Shown: one piece after another, positions 31,050 through 41,819 of the stretch
Layout: every line of letters starts with the position of its first letter
How positions within the stretch are numbered: position 1 is the stretch's first letter
Assembly: GCA_003990955.1 (NCBI GenBank)
Contig: BIFV01000006.1
Coordinates: forward strand, 1-64,000
Direction of reading: 5' to 3'
Source of the DNA: Sporomusaceae bacterium FL31
GTDB taxonomy: Bacteria > Bacillota > Negativicutes > DSM-1736 > Dendrosporobacteraceae
DNA length: 64,000 bases
Notes under the pieces: generated by a model
The model's input: the letters and a program-made list of their open reading frames with translations, nothing else
What the model was told of the DNA's origin: nothing
Databases searched by the model: none
Position numbers and translations under genes: made by a program

Positions 31050-32678
31050 TCAACGAAGCAGAAAATTACCGCCTATAAGCTGATGTTTTCCTGCCTGTTC
31101 AAGAATAGCCGATGCAAACTGAGTGTGTCCGATATGATAACACCCCAATGTTATCGTCAATAATGTTTGCTCTTTCTTAATCAGCCCCTGCATAGCAGCC
31201 TGAACAACTTGTGCGGGTGTAACATACCTAGCATTTAAATGGCCTATCAGTTGCTGCAAACTTTCCATTTCATCAATTTTTTGCTCAATTCTACGCAGCA
31301 AAAAAATCAGCTTTCGCAGGCTCATTTGTGGAATTTCTTCTTTATCAGCTTTAACTAAATATTGGTAGACTCTGAATTGTTCAGCCATCTGCTCATTCCC
31401 GGTAATAGACGTTAATCGCTGAATAAAGGCTTTATCATCAGCAGATTCATAGATAAACAATGAGTGGTAATTTCGCGCCCCATAAGCTGCGCCAGCAAAC
31501 ATTTTTTCAATTTCATGTAAAGTAAAAAACCGCAGATGCGTTCTATCTAAAATACCAGCATCTTCATACCGCCAATTTCCAAACAGCAGACTACGGACAA
31601 CGGTAAAATGCATGACATTGGGTATGCTGGCCAATACTTTCCCGTCAGATTTTAAGTAGGCTTTAAGATTGGCTACTGCTTGCCAAGGATCTTGCAGATG
31701 CTCCAGCACATCAGCCAGGATAATATAATCAAAATAGCCCTGAGGATATGGCAATGTTGTTTTCTCGATATCAGCGGCAAGGACATTCGCAAAAGACTTT
31801 GCGCTTGTTGCAGCTTGTTCATTAAATTCAATGCCTGCCAGCTCAGCCTGCTTATAAAGATTCTTAATCTGCAGCAGAGTCCCCCCACAGGCACAGCCAA
31901 TATCCAAAACCTTAATTGGCTGATCTTTGGGTTTATCCATTAAATTAATGATATCATGTCTGATAAGTGCCGAATAAGTTGGATCAAACCCCCATTTGGC
32001 AATAAATTTATGACGATTTTCGGCACCAGGCATATAAGAGGTTAAAGCAAAGTGATGAATAAAAGTGTCCTTGCATACCATAAGCTTATAACCAGCTAAC
32101 CTGATTCTTAGTGATAAATCATCATCCTCAAAACCGCTGGGAGAAAACGCTTCATCAAACAGCCCAACTTTAGTGAGAACTTCTTTCTTGATTAATATAC
32201 AATAGCCTACCAGTTTTAATCTTTCCTCCCAGGTGTTTGGATCAGAATGATTATGATTTTGCGCAAAACCTTGCATTTCAACCAGATTCTGATAATTGAC
32301 CCAAATGGCTTGATAATTTGCACAACTATTCGTAACTGGCCCGACTGCGCCAATCTTTTCCTGGCTGTATAGGCAAGTGAGTAGATTATCCAGCCAGCCC
32401 GCAGTGACGACCGTATCATTTTTTAACAGTAAAACATTGTCCCCTTGAGCCAGTGCCATCCCCTGATTATAGCCTGCAGGCAAGCCACAATTCTGATCAT
32501 TCACCACCACGCTTAAGTCAGCTTGCTGCTGCAGCCACTCAACCGTACCATCATTAGACTGATTATCAACAACGATCAGTTCATATTGATCTGCTCTAGT
32601 AAATTGGCGAATACTTTCGATGCACTTTTGGGTAAAATCCAACTGATTATACGTTAAAATAATAATACTTGTTTTCAT
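31050..32678 (-). CDS. Bifunctional GT2 glycosyltransferase / SAM-dependent methyltransferase
   Basis: 542-residue fusion. Residues 1-225 are a family-2 glycosyltransferase: SIIILTYNQLDFTQKCIESI, VVDNQSNDGTVEWL, and the metal-binding-like LLLKNDTVVTAGW (about 84-96). Residues 250-400 are a class I methyltransferase with motif I VLDIGCACGGTLLQI, the acidic AGIEFN and DYIILADVLEHLQDP. The last 120 residues are helical and of unknown role. Such fusions act on surface polysaccharide or flagellin glycans. ATG at 32678. It is the first gene of the pair. Confidence 0.82.
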   Translation of the reverse strand: MKTSIIILTYNQLDFTQKCIESIRQFTRADQYELIVVDNQSNDGTVEWLQQQADLSVVVNDQNCGLPAGYNQGMALAQGDNVLLLKNDTVVTAGWLDNLLTCLYSQEKIGAVGPVTNSCANYQAIWVNYQNLVEMQGFAQNHNHSDPNTWEERLKLVGYCILIKKEVLTKVGLFDEAFSPSGFEDDDLSLRIRLAGYKLMVCKDTFIHHFALTSYMPGAENRHKFIAKWGFDPTYSALIRHDIINLMDKPKDQPIKVLDIGCACGGTLLQIKNLYKQAELAGIEFNEQAATSAKSFANVLAADIEKTTLPYPQGYFDYIILADVLEHLQDPWQAVANLKAYLKSDGKVLASIPNVMHFTVVRSLLFGNWRYEDAGILDRTHLRFFTLHEIEKMFAGAAYGARNYHSLFIYESADDKAFIQRLTSITGNEQMAEQFRVYQYLVKADKEEIPQMSLRKLIFLLRRIEQKIDEMESLQQLIGHLNARYVTPAQVVQAAMQGLIKKEQTLLTITLGCYHIGHTQFASAILEQAGKHQLIGGNFLLR

Positions 32679-32817
32679 AAACTGCCCCTAATCATTTATT
32701 TAGGCAGCCTATTTTCTACTTAATAAGCTTACCCCTGTCATACTATGAAGCAATGATCCACAAGGTTCATTTTTCTTTAATCAGTTTGCCGAACAATGTA
32801 AGCCAGCCTTATAAAAA

Positions 32818-32847
32818 ACTAAAACCTCCCTTGCAGGAGGTTTTTTC
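32818..32847. terminator. Terminator of the ABC export operon
   Basis: AAAACCTCC (32821-32829) pairs with GGAGGTTTT (32836-32844), with T-runs on both strands. Confidence 0.8.
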
Positions 32848-32857
32848 AGCTTAGAAA

Positions 32858-33772
32858 CTAATGTGACGGCAGTATGGCCATTTGGGCTGTCATATTCCAC
32901 CGCAGACGCTCATCCCAACGTTCGGGAACAACAGTCACGGTATAAGTAATATCGCCCCGCTTCTTTTCACCAAAAGGCCGGATAAACTTGACCTTTCCAG
33001 GTATCTCCAAGCCAGGAATTCCATCAAATGTTAATGAGACAGCATCCCCCACTCGAATCTTTGCGATGGAAAGTTCGGTTAAATCATCACTGCGAACTTC
33101 CCACTCCGACTCATCAGCTAAGCGAATTAACACCGTGCCAATTGTAGCATGTTCACCAGGCTTTACGTCCAAATAAGCCACACTGCCACTAATCGGTGCC
33201 TTTAATTCGGTTTTATCTAATTGACCGCCAGCTTCTGTTAGCCGGCCTTGTTGGGTCAGCATATCGGCCTGGGCCTGAGCCACAGCTGCCCGGTTGCGGG
33301 CCATCGCCGTTCTGGCTTGGTCTAATTGCTGACGCGATACGGCACCAATCGCCGCTAGCTGCTCTTGCCGTCGAAGTTCACGTTCAGCATCAGCCAGGTT
33401 TACCCTGGCTTGCTCCAACAAAGCCTCTGAGCGTGCAACATCAGCACTGGCACTGCCCACACGCGCCTCATAATCCTGGCGTACCAAGCGGATAAGCGGC
33501 TGTCCGGCTTGCACCTGATCACCTTCTTTAACGCTGATTTCACCAATTGTTCCATCAACCGGCATAACCATTTGAGCATACTTTACTGGAAAAACAATGC
33601 CCTCAGCCAAAACACGGTTATCTGCTTTCACTGCAGAAATTTCAGTCTTTTCACCTTGCTGCCCGTGGATAAACCACCATAATCCTATTAAACTGCCAAA
33701 TAGACACAACGTGATCAGCCAGTGCCGCCGCATCAGCGCAACCATTGTAGTGAGTTTTGCACCTATTGCCAT
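32858..33772 (-). CDS. HlyD-family periplasmic adaptor (membrane fusion protein)
   Basis: 304-residue adaptor with one N-terminal membrane anchor (HWLITLCLFGSLIGLWWFI). A biotinyl-lipoyl half-motif GTIGEISVKEGDQVQAGQPL follows, then a coiled-coil hairpin rich in Ala, Gln, Arg (about 95-180), and the second half ISGSVAYLDVKPGEHATIGT. I chose the ATG at 33772 because AAGGAGA is 7 nt upstream; an ATG at 33802 overlaps the permease stop. It joins the ABC permease and ATPase to an outer-membrane exit in diderms. Confidence 0.85.
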   Translation of the reverse strand: MAIGAKLTTMVALMRRHWLITLCLFGSLIGLWWFIHGQQGEKTEISAVKADNRVLAEGIVFPVKYAQMVMPVDGTIGEISVKEGDQVQAGQPLIRLVRQDYEARVGSASADVARSEALLEQARVNLADAERELRRQEQLAAIGAVSRQQLDQARTAMARNRAAVAQAQADMLTQQGRLTEAGGQLDKTELKAPISGSVAYLDVKPGEHATIGTVLIRLADESEWEVRSDDLTELSIAKIRVGDAVSLTFDGIPGLEIPGKVKFIRPFGEKKRGDITYTVTVVPERWDERLRWNMTAQMAILPSH

Positions 33773-33794
33773 ATGATTCTCTCCTTGTTCTGTC

Positions 33795-36224
33795 TTACTC
33801 ATAGCTTAACACCTCGCGAACACTCAATCGTGCTGCGTTTCTCGCTGGCAATAGACTTGCCAGTACCGACAATAACGCCGATAGTGCAAGCCATATTCCA
33901 ACTCCAAAAAAACTGAAGGAAAAAGATAGCGGATTCTGTAAAAACAGAACACCGACCTGATAGCTGAGTAATGCTGCTACAGGCAAAGCCAGCACCATTC
34001 CAATCAAACCGCTGAAAATCCCAATACATAGCGCTTCCAAAATAAAGACCTTGGCAATAGCCATACTGGAAGCACCGATAGCCCGCATAACGCCAATCTC
34101 CCGGGTTCGTTCCAGCACATTAATGCTCATCGTACCTGTCAGTCCTAAGGCACCTACTATGGCTAGCAATACTGCCATGATTAAAAGAAAAGTTGTCAAT
34201 ATATCAAATTGGGAACGAATGCGCTCTTTTTGTTCCCAGGTAATGTCAACATTTTGAATACGCACGTTATTCTTTTTAAGATGTTCTTCCAACGTTCGAC
34301 CTAACGCACTTTGCACTTTAGGATCAGATGACTGTGCCACAATTTGCACGGTTCTGGCGCGCCCAGACTCCTGAATGGCTCCTGTTGCCCAATCATAAGG
34401 AGCATAGACAATGGGCCCTGACATGGTACTTTGAGCAACTCCGACCACGATAAACTTCAACTTCCGAGTACCGGCTTTGATGAAAACCGGCTCACCCACT
34501 TTGACCTGCGGGCTATCCTTTAAAATTTCGGAATTAACGACTAAGGCATTTTCATCCTCTGACACCAGCCAGCGCCCGGCAATGATTTTAGGCTGGATCA
34601 TTTTTGTAGCAACTGGCGGAAACAATAAGAATACATTTTTGCTGGCCTCGTCTTCTGATTCCTTCCGTTCATCCCGTAAAATCCGCCCTGAAGTCATGCC
34701 CCAGGATTCTGCCGCCTTGACACCAGGCACTCTCAGCACTTCCTGTTCAATCCGGCTGGCACGGTAACTCTGAGTAAACCCTACCGAAATATCGTATTGG
34801 AAGTAACTCAACGCCTGATCCAGCGTTGCATATAAGGAGGCTCGAACCGAAAATACTGCCATAAATACAGTTCCGGCAATAATTAGGGTCAGCATAGTCA
34901 AAAATAGCCTGCCTTTTCGACGAAAGGTATTCCGTAAAGAAAGCATTGCCGGACGGGATAATGTTTTGAGCCGGTTTACCCCACTATCCAGCCATTGATC
35001 AATACGTCCCTTGCCAGCCCCACCTATCCCGTAATTGCTAAGAGCCTCTCTTACTGTAACACCGGTCCCTTGCCAAACCGGCCAAACAGATGCTGCCAAC
35101 GGTATCATAACGGCAACAGCAACTTCCAGCAGCAGCACCTCTAACGGAAGCTCAATCCCGCCTGAATTAAAATTGAAAACTTGAGCCATAAAACCAGTAA
35201 CAGCACTAGCCGCCAACGCTCCTAAAGGAGCTGCCACCAAGAGCGACAACAGTCCATACGCCCCTACCAACAGCAGATACATCTGCAAAATTTGATCACG
35301 CCGCCCGCCAATGGCTTTCATAATACCGATTTGGCGCATTTGCTGAGCTAATATGGCCGTTACAGTGTTTACTAGCAAAAAAGTGCTGAGAAAGAGGGAT
35401 AAAATCCCCAATATCGCCAAGAGCAACACCAGGGCATTAATGGCACTCTGCATTTGATGCTCACCCGGTTTATTCACCTGAAGCCAAAAGACGGTGGTAT
35501 CTCCTTGCTCCAGCTTGCTCCAGGCCCGACGACCGATAGCTTCGATCGGTGCCGTTTCTTTCCCCTGTAATACCCACGATTCAACCACAAAATTAACCTG
35601 ATCCAGGCGACGCGGTTCATCCAGCTTCTCCAAAGTATCCATATTGATATAGCCATAGGAACGGCCGCTGAATAAACTGGGAATCTGACTGGGATCATAA
35701 ACCACACCAGTCACCTTTAAGGATCGCTTACGGCCAGTCGGCGTCTCGACAACAATACTTTGACCGGTATTCACGCCAAGCTCAGCGAGTGAAGACCGTT
35801 CTAGTAAAACATCACCATCACCTGGAGGCCAGGCACCGGATTGTGGTCTTACAATATTGACTTTTTGTTTTCCGTAATCCGGAATAGCGGTCAAAAACAT
35901 TTGCCGCCACTCATTTGTTGCCGAGCGTACCCGGAGATCGACATTACGCCGCCCCTCAGCTTCCTTAACCCCGCGCAGACTGCGAATGCTATCCACCAGT
36001 TCTTCTTCAAACGGATCAGCATAAATACTAGCACTGGCAGGAGCTGCCGTTCCCCAGCTGCTGCTCAAATCACGCTGAAACATTAAATAAGAACTATAAA
36101 CCATCCCTACCGCAAATACACCGACGGCAATCGATAATACCACCAGTAAAGTCCGCAGCTTGTTCCCCCACAAATCAGCCCATACTTTACGCCAGCGTGG
36201 CGCTACCAGCTTATTCATAGGCAC
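33795..36224 (-). CDS. MacB/FtsX-type ABC transporter permease, duplicated
   Basis: 809-residue permease made of two FtsX/MacB-type units, each with one N-terminal helix, a large extracytoplasmic domain and three C-terminal helices. In the first unit these are at about 20-42 and 265-390, in the second at about 430-460 and 690-800. [17 protein letters not shown] and [18 protein letters not shown] are the matching FtsX-domain signatures of the halves. It works with the ATPase, whose gene overlaps by 14 bp, and the adaptor downstream. A mechanotransmission-type exporter of lipid, peptide or drug is likely. Confidence 0.87.
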   Translation of the reverse strand: MPMNKLVAPRWRKVWADLWGNKLRTLLVVLSIAVGVFAVGMVYSSYLMFQRDLSSSWGTAAPASASIYADPFEEELVDSIRSLRGVKEAEGRRNVDLRVRSATNEWRQMFLTAIPDYGKQKVNIVRPQSGAWPPGDGDVLLERSSLAELGVNTGQSIVVETPTGRKRSLKVTGVVYDPSQIPSLFSGRSYGYINMDTLEKLDEPRRLDQVNFVVESWVLQGKETAPIEAIGRRAWSKLEQGDTTVFWLQVNKPGEHQMQSAINALVLLLAILGILSLFLSTFLLVNTVTAILAQQMRQIGIMKAIGGRRDQILQMYLLLVGAYGLLSLLVAAPLGALAASAVTGFMAQVFNFNSGGIELPLEVLLLEVAVAVMIPLAASVWPVWQGTGVTVREALSNYGIGGAGKGRIDQWLDSGVNRLKTLSRPAMLSLRNTFRRKGRLFLTMLTLIIAGTVFMAVFSVRASLYATLDQALSYFQYDISVGFTQSYRASRIEQEVLRVPGVKAAESWGMTSGRILRDERKESEDEASKNVFLLFPPVATKMIQPKIIAGRWLVSEDENALVVNSEILKDSPQVKVGEPVFIKAGTRKLKFIVVGVAQSTMSGPIVYAPYDWATGAIQESGRARTVQIVAQSSDPKVQSALGRTLEEHLKKNNVRIQNVDITWEQKERIRSQFDILTTFLLIMAVLLAIVGALGLTGTMSINVLERTREIGVMRAIGASSMAIAKVFILEALCIGIFSGLIGMVLALPVAALLSYQVGVLFLQNPLSFSFSFFGVGIWLALSALLSVLASLLPARNAARLSVREVLSYE

Positions 36225-36969
36225 CTTCGCTCATTCCTTCTCTGGCAATTTGACCTTCAGCCACAATGACAATCCGGCTGCTTCGCTCAGCTAACTCCTG
36301 ATCATGGGTAACCATCAGAATGGTTTTCCCTTCACGGGCCAGTTGATTAAATAAATCAATTACCGCCGATGCAGTACGGCTATCCAGGTTTCCAGTCGGT
36401 TCATCTGCCACCAATAATGGCGGATCATTAGCCAGCGACCGGGCAATAGCTACCCGCTGCTGCTGCCCACCCGATAAATTAGCCGGAAGTTTATCAGCCT
36501 GATCCCCAACTCCCACTAAATCCAACAATTGCCGTGCCCGTTCCGGTCGTTCGCTATAATCATACATATTACAAAAGTCCATCGGCAACATGACGTTTTC
36601 CAATGCCGTAAGGGTTGGCAATAACTGAAAAAACTGAAAGACTACCCCCACCGTCTTGCCACGCCATACCGCAATTTGATTCTCACTTAATGTGTGTACC
36701 GGTGTCCCTGCCACCCACAGTTCTCCGGTAGTAGGCCGGTCAATGCCGGTGATCATATTGATCAGCGTTGATTTCCCGCTGCCAGACTTACCGACCACAG
36801 CCACAAACTCGCCGGTATTAACCTGCAAATCTATCCCGCGGAGCGCTTCAAACTCACCAGCTCCAGTTGTATATACTTTACGTACGGCCTGTAGCTTCAC
36901 TGCCGGAGCTTCGGGTACCGGCTCAGGCAGCTCGACTGCTACAAACCCTGCCAGCCATTTTCTAAACAT
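36211..36969 (-). CDS. MacB/LolD-type ABC transporter ATPase
   Basis: 252-residue ATPase with Walker [19 protein letters not shown], signature [16 protein letters not shown] and Walker [18 protein letters not shown], the TGNLDS form of the LolD/MacB subfamily. The ATG at 36969 (MFRKWLAGF) follows AGGAGGACTGCG; a more upstream start has no ribosome site. About 25 extra N-terminal residues precede the domain. It is the first gene of the exporter operon, downstream of the FHA regulator. Confidence 0.9.
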   Translation of the reverse strand: MFRKWLAGFVAVELPEPVPEAPAVKLQAVRKVYTTGAGEFEALRGIDLQVNTGEFVAVVGKSGSGKSTLINMITGIDRPTTGELWVAGTPVHTLSENQIAVWRGKTVGVVFQFFQLLPTLTALENVMLPMDFCNMYDYSERPERARQLLDLVGVGDQADKLPANLSGGQQQRVAIARSLANDPPLLVADEPTGNLDSRTASAVIDLFNQLAREGKTILMVTHDQELAERSSRIVIVAEGQIAREGMSEGAYE

Positions 36970-37104
36970 CGCAGTCCTCCTATACAAGCAACCATGGCAC
37001 GCCCATTAGGTTGTCGCCAAATTCCGTATCACTAATAATTCTTGTTAAAGCTTTCTACTCCTGCTAACTACAGTCATTTGCTAAATGCTTGCTTGATTTA
37101 TATA

Positions 37105-37140
37105 CAAAAAAAGGGGCTGCACTTGCAGCTCCCTTCACTT
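37105..37140 (-). terminator. Terminator of the FHA regulator gene
   Basis: GGGAGCTGC and GCAGCCCC stem on the minus strand followed by TTTTTTTG. Confidence 0.8.
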
Positions 37141-37145
37141 TTTCA

Positions 37146-37832
37146 TTAATTTTCATAAATAAAGCCTCTTCCCCGGATGGTCTTTATTACGTTAGCACCA
37201 ACCTGTAATTTTTTCCGCACTCGATAGACTAATACATTGACTTCTTCCAGACCGACATTGTGGTGACTAAAAGCCTTGCTCCCCCGTTCCGGCCAAACTG
37301 CGTTACACATTTCATCATAAGTTAATAATTCTCCTTGGCGTGCAAACAGAGCCGTTAAAAACTGACATTCCTTGAGTGTCAGCTGCACAGTTACCCCATT
37401 GATTTTAGCTTCCATCCGCTCTTGATCAAACTCAATTGCCGGCATAACACACTCATGCTTCAAACTAAGCTTTTGGCTGTTATAAAAATCAAGGGTAGCT
37501 TCGTGACCGGCTTGATAAAAACGTAAAAGTACCATTCCTGAGGCTAATCCAATCCGGTCCCCATCCATAAGGCGATGGGAATGACCTGACTGCAGCAGCT
37601 GCTTACCATTAATAAAGGTTCCATGTTTGCTGGACAGATCAGTTAACTGCCAACAATCATGAATAAAAGTAATACAACAATGATTGCGTGAAATTAAAAA
37701 GTTATCAAATGAAATATCCGGACAATGTTTCTCCGTACTCCGTCCAAGAATAATCTTCTCCTGAGGCAACAAAACCTTTGTGCCTTTATCCAGGGGGCTT
37801 CCTTTCTCAACAAGCAAGTAGGCTGACTTCAT
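37146..37832 (-). CDS. FHA domain / winged-helix transcription factor
   Basis: 228 residues. An FHA phosphothreonine-binding domain occupies about 25-105 (ILGRSTEKHCPDIS, SRNHCCITF, SSKHGTFINGKQL). An OmpR-type winged helix occupies about 140-226 (LTLKECQFLTALFARQGELL, VYRVRKKLQVGANVIKTIRG). There is no receiver domain, so it would answer to Ser/Thr-kinase-type phosphorylation of a partner instead of a histidine kinase. The ABC exporter operon lies directly downstream, behind a terminator, and is a plausible target. No kinase gene is in the window. Confidence 0.85.
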   Translation of the reverse strand: MKSAYLLVEKGSPLDKGTKVLLPQEKIILGRSTEKHCPDISFDNFLISRNHCCITFIHDCWQLTDLSSKHGTFINGKQLLQSGHSHRLMDGDRIGLASGMVLLRFYQAGHEATLDFYNSQKLSLKHECVMPAIEFDQERMEAKINGVTVQLTLKECQFLTALFARQGELLTYDEMCNAVWPERGSKAFSHHNVGLEEVNVLVYRVRKKLQVGANVIKTIRGRGFIYEN

Positions 37833-38015
37833 GATTCATTAAACCTCACAGCAATTCGTTCTACTACTATGGAATCATATTTGACTTGAAGATTCAATAA
37901 TAAAACAATAAAAATTCGGTTGCAGCAATAAACTCAAGAGGCTTACTCCACTAGCAGCAAGCCTCTTGGTCTCATGAACCTCATATCCTTTTGTTTGTAT
38001 CCTATAACGATATGA

Positions 38016-38726
38016 CTAGAGCAAGATAATCCTGCCATCGCGATATTCAGGCACAATGTCCAGCAAATCAATTTGAAAACAATACTGAATATCATCCATC
38101 CTGTTCAGCTTGACCAAACGCTGCCCATTGCGGCTGTTTACAGCAGTATCAAGCAGTTCTTCTTTAGCAGCTGCGTACATTAATAAGGCAGCCTGTGCGG
38201 AATCTGTCAGCTCGGTTTGACCTGACTCCTTGAATAATTCAACTAACAAGCCGGCGCATAAGGCATCCTCGAGCGAAAACAGACCATCAGTTCCCGAACA
38301 GACAATACACACATCTTTTCCATAATTCCCTGCTTGCCGGCAGAGTGCGCGCGCATTTAAGAATGAGCCAATGAATGTGCGATAAGCCCCTTCTGTACCT
38401 TTAATAGCTACTGTACCATTAGAGGTAGTCATGACAATGCTCTCATTCTTAACCTGATCCTCACAAAAATCATAGGGAGAGTTGCCAAGATGGCAGCCCT
38501 CCAGCTTAATGGACTGGCGTTCGCCAGCCAGCAACGCCGGACCTATTTGATCAGCAAGCTGTTTAGCCTCCTCAATGGACAAAACAGGAATCATCGTCCT
38601 GCAGCCATTGGCCATTGAAGTCACAATGCAAGTTGTGGCACGAAAGATATCCAAAACAATGCAAACCGTATTGGCTAAATCGCTTTTGACAATTTCTTTA
38701 GGCAAAAAAGCAACATCTAGCTTCAT
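38016..38726 (-). CDS. comB: 2-phosphosulfolactate phosphatase family protein
   Basis: 236-residue ComB-family protein. Family signatures VCIVLDIFRATTCIVTSM (about 21-38), LLAGERQSIKLEGCHLGNSP, and TTSNGTVAI are all present. ComB releases phosphate from 2-phosphosulfolactate in coenzyme M synthesis, but many bacteria outside that pathway keep the gene, and its role there is unclear. No comA or comC is visible. It lies 24 bp downstream of copA on the same strand, so it may be read through from the copper operon. Confidence 0.87.
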   Translation of the reverse strand: MKLDVAFLPKEIVKSDLANTVCIVLDIFRATTCIVTSMANGCRTMIPVLSIEEAKQLADQIGPALLAGERQSIKLEGCHLGNSPYDFCEDQVKNESIVMTTSNGTVAIKGTEGAYRTFIGSFLNARALCRQAGNYGKDVCIVCSGTDGLFSLEDALCAGLLVELFKESGQTELTDSAQAALLMYAAAKEELLDTAVNSRNGQRLVKLNRMDDIQYCFQIDLLDIVPEYRDGRIILL

Positions 38727-38750
38727 AGCATCAACCTCCGGATATGAATT

Positions 38751-41156
38751 TTATTTTGCCGCATAAGGACGGAACCGTTTTAACCGCAAGGCATTAAGCA
38801 CTACCGAAACAGAACTAAAGGCCATAGCCGCGCCGGCCAAAACGGGTGATAAATAGCCTGCTGCCGCAATAGGAATGCCAATTGAGTTATATATAAGCGC
38901 CCAAAATAAGTTTTGCTTAATATTCAGCATGGTCGCCTTGCTTAATCGAATAGCTGCCACAATACCGTTTAAATCACCGCGCATTAGGGTAATATCAGCT
39001 GCTTCAATGGCGACATCAGTTCCAGTTCCAATCGCAAAGCCGACATCAGCAGTGGCCAGAGCCGGTGCATCATTAATGCCATCCCCAACCATTGCGACCA
39101 CTTTGCCTTCTTGCTTGAGAGCTTCCACCTTAGCCGCTTTATGCTCAGGTAAAACCTCAGCAAGAACATGATCAATTCCGATACTGGCGGCAATTGCGCG
39201 AGCCGCCCGCTCATTGTCACCAGTAATCATCCATACTTCGATACCCAGTTGCTTAAGGTCAGCAACAGCCTGAGCCGAACTCTCTTTCACCGTATCGGCA
39301 ACAGCAATCAAGCCAGTTATAACCCGATCTACAGCCAGCAGCATCACTGTTTTTCCCTGCTGCTCTAAGCCCTCAATCTCAACTAATACCGAGTCGATAA
39401 CAATACCATTCTCCCGCATTAATTTGCGTGTACCTACCAAAATTGCTTTGCCATTCATCCTAGCCTGAATACCATGACCGGGAATAGCCGAAAATTCTTC
39501 CGGTTCTTCCAGTATCAACCCCTGTTCCTGCCCCCGCTTGACAATGGCCTGCGCCAATGGATGCTCAGATTTTCTTTCAACACTGGCTGCAATGGATAAA
39601 ACAGTACTGTCTGTCAATCCTGATAAGGAAATGATATCCGTAACCTCAGGCTGCCCTTTGGTGATGGTGCCGGTTTTATCAAGCACAATGGTCGTCAAAC
39701 GGTGGGCATTCTCCAAATGTTCTGCCCCTTTGATTAGAATACCATTTTCTGCACCCTTGCCTGTTCCCACCATGATCGAAGTTGGTGTAGCCAGCCCGAG
39801 TGCACAAGGGCAGGCAATAACCATGACTGCAGTAAAGTTTACTAATGCCCGGGAGAAATTGCCTGGATCAAAAATGAAATACCAGCCAAGAAAAGTGAGC
39901 ACCGCTAAACTTACAACAGCCGGTACAAAATAGCCTGAAACGACATCAGCAAAACGCTGGATAGGGGCTTTAGATCCTTGCGCCTCTTCAACAATACGAA
40001 CAATTTGGGCTAAAGCCGTATCTTTCCCAACTTTGGTTGCTTGAAATTTAAAAGCGCCAAACTTATTAATGGTTGCCCCAACCACTTCATCGCCAGCCTT
40101 TTTGTCAACCGGAATGCTTTCACCTGTCAGCATGGACTCATCTAACGTAGAAGTTCCTTCAATAATCATCCCGTCAACCGGTACCTTTTCCCCCGGCCGA
40201 ACGACAATAATATCGCCCACTAAGACGTCTTCTATCGGGACATCGACTTCTTCACCCTGTCGAATAAGCCGAGCGGTCTTTGCCTGCAGTCCCATTAAGG
40301 CTTTAATGGCTTCAGAAGTACGGCCTTTTGCGGTTGCTTCCAGCAGCTTTCCTAAAATAATCAGAGTAATCAAGATGGCCGAAGTCTCAAAATATAAATG
40401 CGGGTTGCCGGTCAGCATATTGGCAATACTGTAAAAATAAGCTGCCGATGTTCCTAAAGCTACCAGCACATCCATATTGGCACTACCATTTTTTAATGCT
40501 GCGTAGGCGCCCCGATAGAAGGGCCAGCCTGCAATAAATTGTACCGGTGTTGCCAATACGAGCTGCACATAAGGATTCATTAAGAAATCACTCATCGAAC
40601 CCATGATGCCTAATGAGTGGAACACCATGGCTCCTAATAGCGGAATAGATAAAACAGCCGACAGCAATAACCGAAACCGCTGCCCACGGATTTCTTCCTC
40701 TCTGACTTGCTTTTCGCGATCCACTTGACTGGCATCTGCGATATTATGAGCTTCAAAACCAATCTTTGCTACCCGTTCTTGGAGTTGATTAATTGTAACT
40801 TCGTGAGCGTTATATTCTACAGAAGCTTTTTCTGCTGCAAAATTGACTGATGCCTGATAAACATTAGGCATTCCTCTTAAAGCCTTCTCAACCCTGGCTG
40901 CACAAGCTGCGCAGCTCATGCCGGAAATTTTAAGCTCGACTTTATCGGTTACAATACTAAACCCCAAACTTTCCACTTTTTTTGCCAGATCACTTAGACT
41001 AGCCTGAGCTGGGTCAAACGTTACACTAGCTTGCTCAGTTGCAAAATTCACGGTCGCCTTTTCGACTCCAGGTAAACGCCCCAAGCCTTTTTCAATCCTG
41101 GCTGCGCAGGCAGCACAAGACATACCTGCTATTTTTAAGCTTACGGTTGTCATCAT
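38751..41156 (-). CDS. copA: Copper-exporting P1B-type ATPase
   Basis: 801-residue CopA. Two N-terminal heavy-metal domains each carry [12 protein letters not shown] or [12 protein letters not shown] (about 13 and 81). The membrane CPC is in [14 protein letters not shown], the phosphorylated Asp in [11 protein letters not shown], and the ATP-binding SEHPLA and [12 protein letters not shown] motifs follow. Eight membrane segments are expected. It pumps Cu+ out of the cytoplasm. Its gene follows csoR by 81 bp, the usual copper-stress operon. Confidence 0.96.
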   Translation of the reverse strand: MMTTVSLKIAGMSCAACAARIEKGLGRLPGVEKATVNFATEQASVTFDPAQASLSDLAKKVESLGFSIVTDKVELKISGMSCAACAARVEKALRGMPNVYQASVNFAAEKASVEYNAHEVTINQLQERVAKIGFEAHNIADASQVDREKQVREEEIRGQRFRLLLSAVLSIPLLGAMVFHSLGIMGSMSDFLMNPYVQLVLATPVQFIAGWPFYRGAYAALKNGSANMDVLVALGTSAAYFYSIANMLTGNPHLYFETSAILITLIILGKLLEATAKGRTSEAIKALMGLQAKTARLIRQGEEVDVPIEDVLVGDIIVVRPGEKVPVDGMIIEGTSTLDESMLTGESIPVDKKAGDEVVGATINKFGAFKFQATKVGKDTALAQIVRIVEEAQGSKAPIQRFADVVSGYFVPAVVSLAVLTFLGWYFIFDPGNFSRALVNFTAVMVIACPCALGLATPTSIMVGTGKGAENGILIKGAEHLENAHRLTTIVLDKTGTITKGQPEVTDIISLSGLTDSTVLSIAASVERKSEHPLAQAIVKRGQEQGLILEEPEEFSAIPGHGIQARMNGKAILVGTRKLMRENGIVIDSVLVEIEGLEQQGKTVMLLAVDRVITGLIAVADTVKESSAQAVADLKQLGIEVWMITGDNERAARAIAASIGIDHVLAEVLPEHKAAKVEALKQEGKVVAMVGDGINDAPALATADVGFAIGTGTDVAIEAADITLMRGDLNGIVAAIRLSKATMLNIKQNLFWALIYNSIGIPIAAAGYLSPVLAGAAMAFSSVSVVLNALRLKRFRPYAAK

Positions 41157-41237
41157 ATCACGTCCTTTTTTCTAGAATGAACGGCAATCATTGCCCAACA
41201 TGACTAGATACTGTTAAACAAAAAGCCATCTATCTTA

Positions 41238-41507
41238 TTACTTATTAAACTGCTTTAATACACCCATTAATTCTTCAATACTTTGTTCAGCCCGGTCTTC
41301 TTTAATCGCTGTAACAAGACAGCTTTTGGCATGGCTTTCCAAAATAAGCTGAGCAACCTTGTTAAGCGCCGCACGGGCTGCTAGAATTTGCTGCAGAATA
41401 TCCACACAATAACGGCCTTCTTCGAGCATCTTATCAATGCCATTGATTTGCCCGGAAACCTTTTTTAATCGCTGTCTGAGATCAGCTTTTTCCTTATCTA
41501 CCAGCAC
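41238..41507 (-). CDS. csoR: CsoR copper-sensing repressor
   Basis: 89-residue four-helix CsoR/RcnR-family repressor. The Cu+ ligands C-H-C are seen in GRYCVDILQQI, ILESHAKSC (about residues 36, 61, 65). GTG start at 41507 after AAGGAGGTTTATTT. It should bind the G-rich operator before its own gene and release when loaded with Cu+, derepressing copA. Confidence 0.93.
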   Translation of the reverse strand: MLVDKEKADLRQRLKKVSGQINGIDKMLEEGRYCVDILQQILAARAALNKVAQLILESHAKSCLVTAIKEDRAEQSIEELMGVLKQFNK

Positions 41508-41528
41508 AAATAAACCTCCTTATTATAA

Positions 41529-41586
41529 ATACCATACCCCCGTACCGTATATAAATCAGTATAAGATAATATTTGGGGCAAGTCAA
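41529..41586 (-). promoter_or_regulatory. csoR-copA promoter and CsoR operator
   Basis: Minus strand TTGACT (41586-41581), 17 bp, TATACT (41563-41558). Just downstream ATACGGTACGGGGG...GTAT (41550-41529) is an inverted repeat with a G5 core, the known form of CsoR sites. The rest of 41587-41765 has no convincing gene. Confidence 0.75.
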
Positions 41587-41765
41587 GATTATCCCTGTAA
41601 GAATTGTTCGTTATAGCCTATCCTGCAGACCTGATTTCATACATTTGCGTATTGGTCTAAAGCGGTGGCAGAGAGCTCAAACCATCGGAGACTCTGCTGA
41701 AGGGCGCGTCGTACCAGTGGATTGCCCTGTTGTCCCAAACTATATTGCCGCATATTCAATAAAAG

Positions 41766-41814
41766 AGTAAGAGGTATCTCTCATGCTTTTTGCATTTCGA
41801 GATACCTCTATTGA
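41766..41814 (-). terminator. Terminator of the small DnaA-N-like gene
   Basis: AGAGGTATCTC (41770-41780) and its complement (41799-41809) with an inner ATGC/GCAT stem; minus strand ends in TCTTTTATT. Confidence 0.7.
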
Positions 41815-41819
41815 ATAAA

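Noticed and set aside
41573..41770. 65-codon plus-strand reading frame between csoR and the terminator
   Set aside because: It overlaps the csoR promoter, has no ribosome site and no recognisable family; at most a gene relic.
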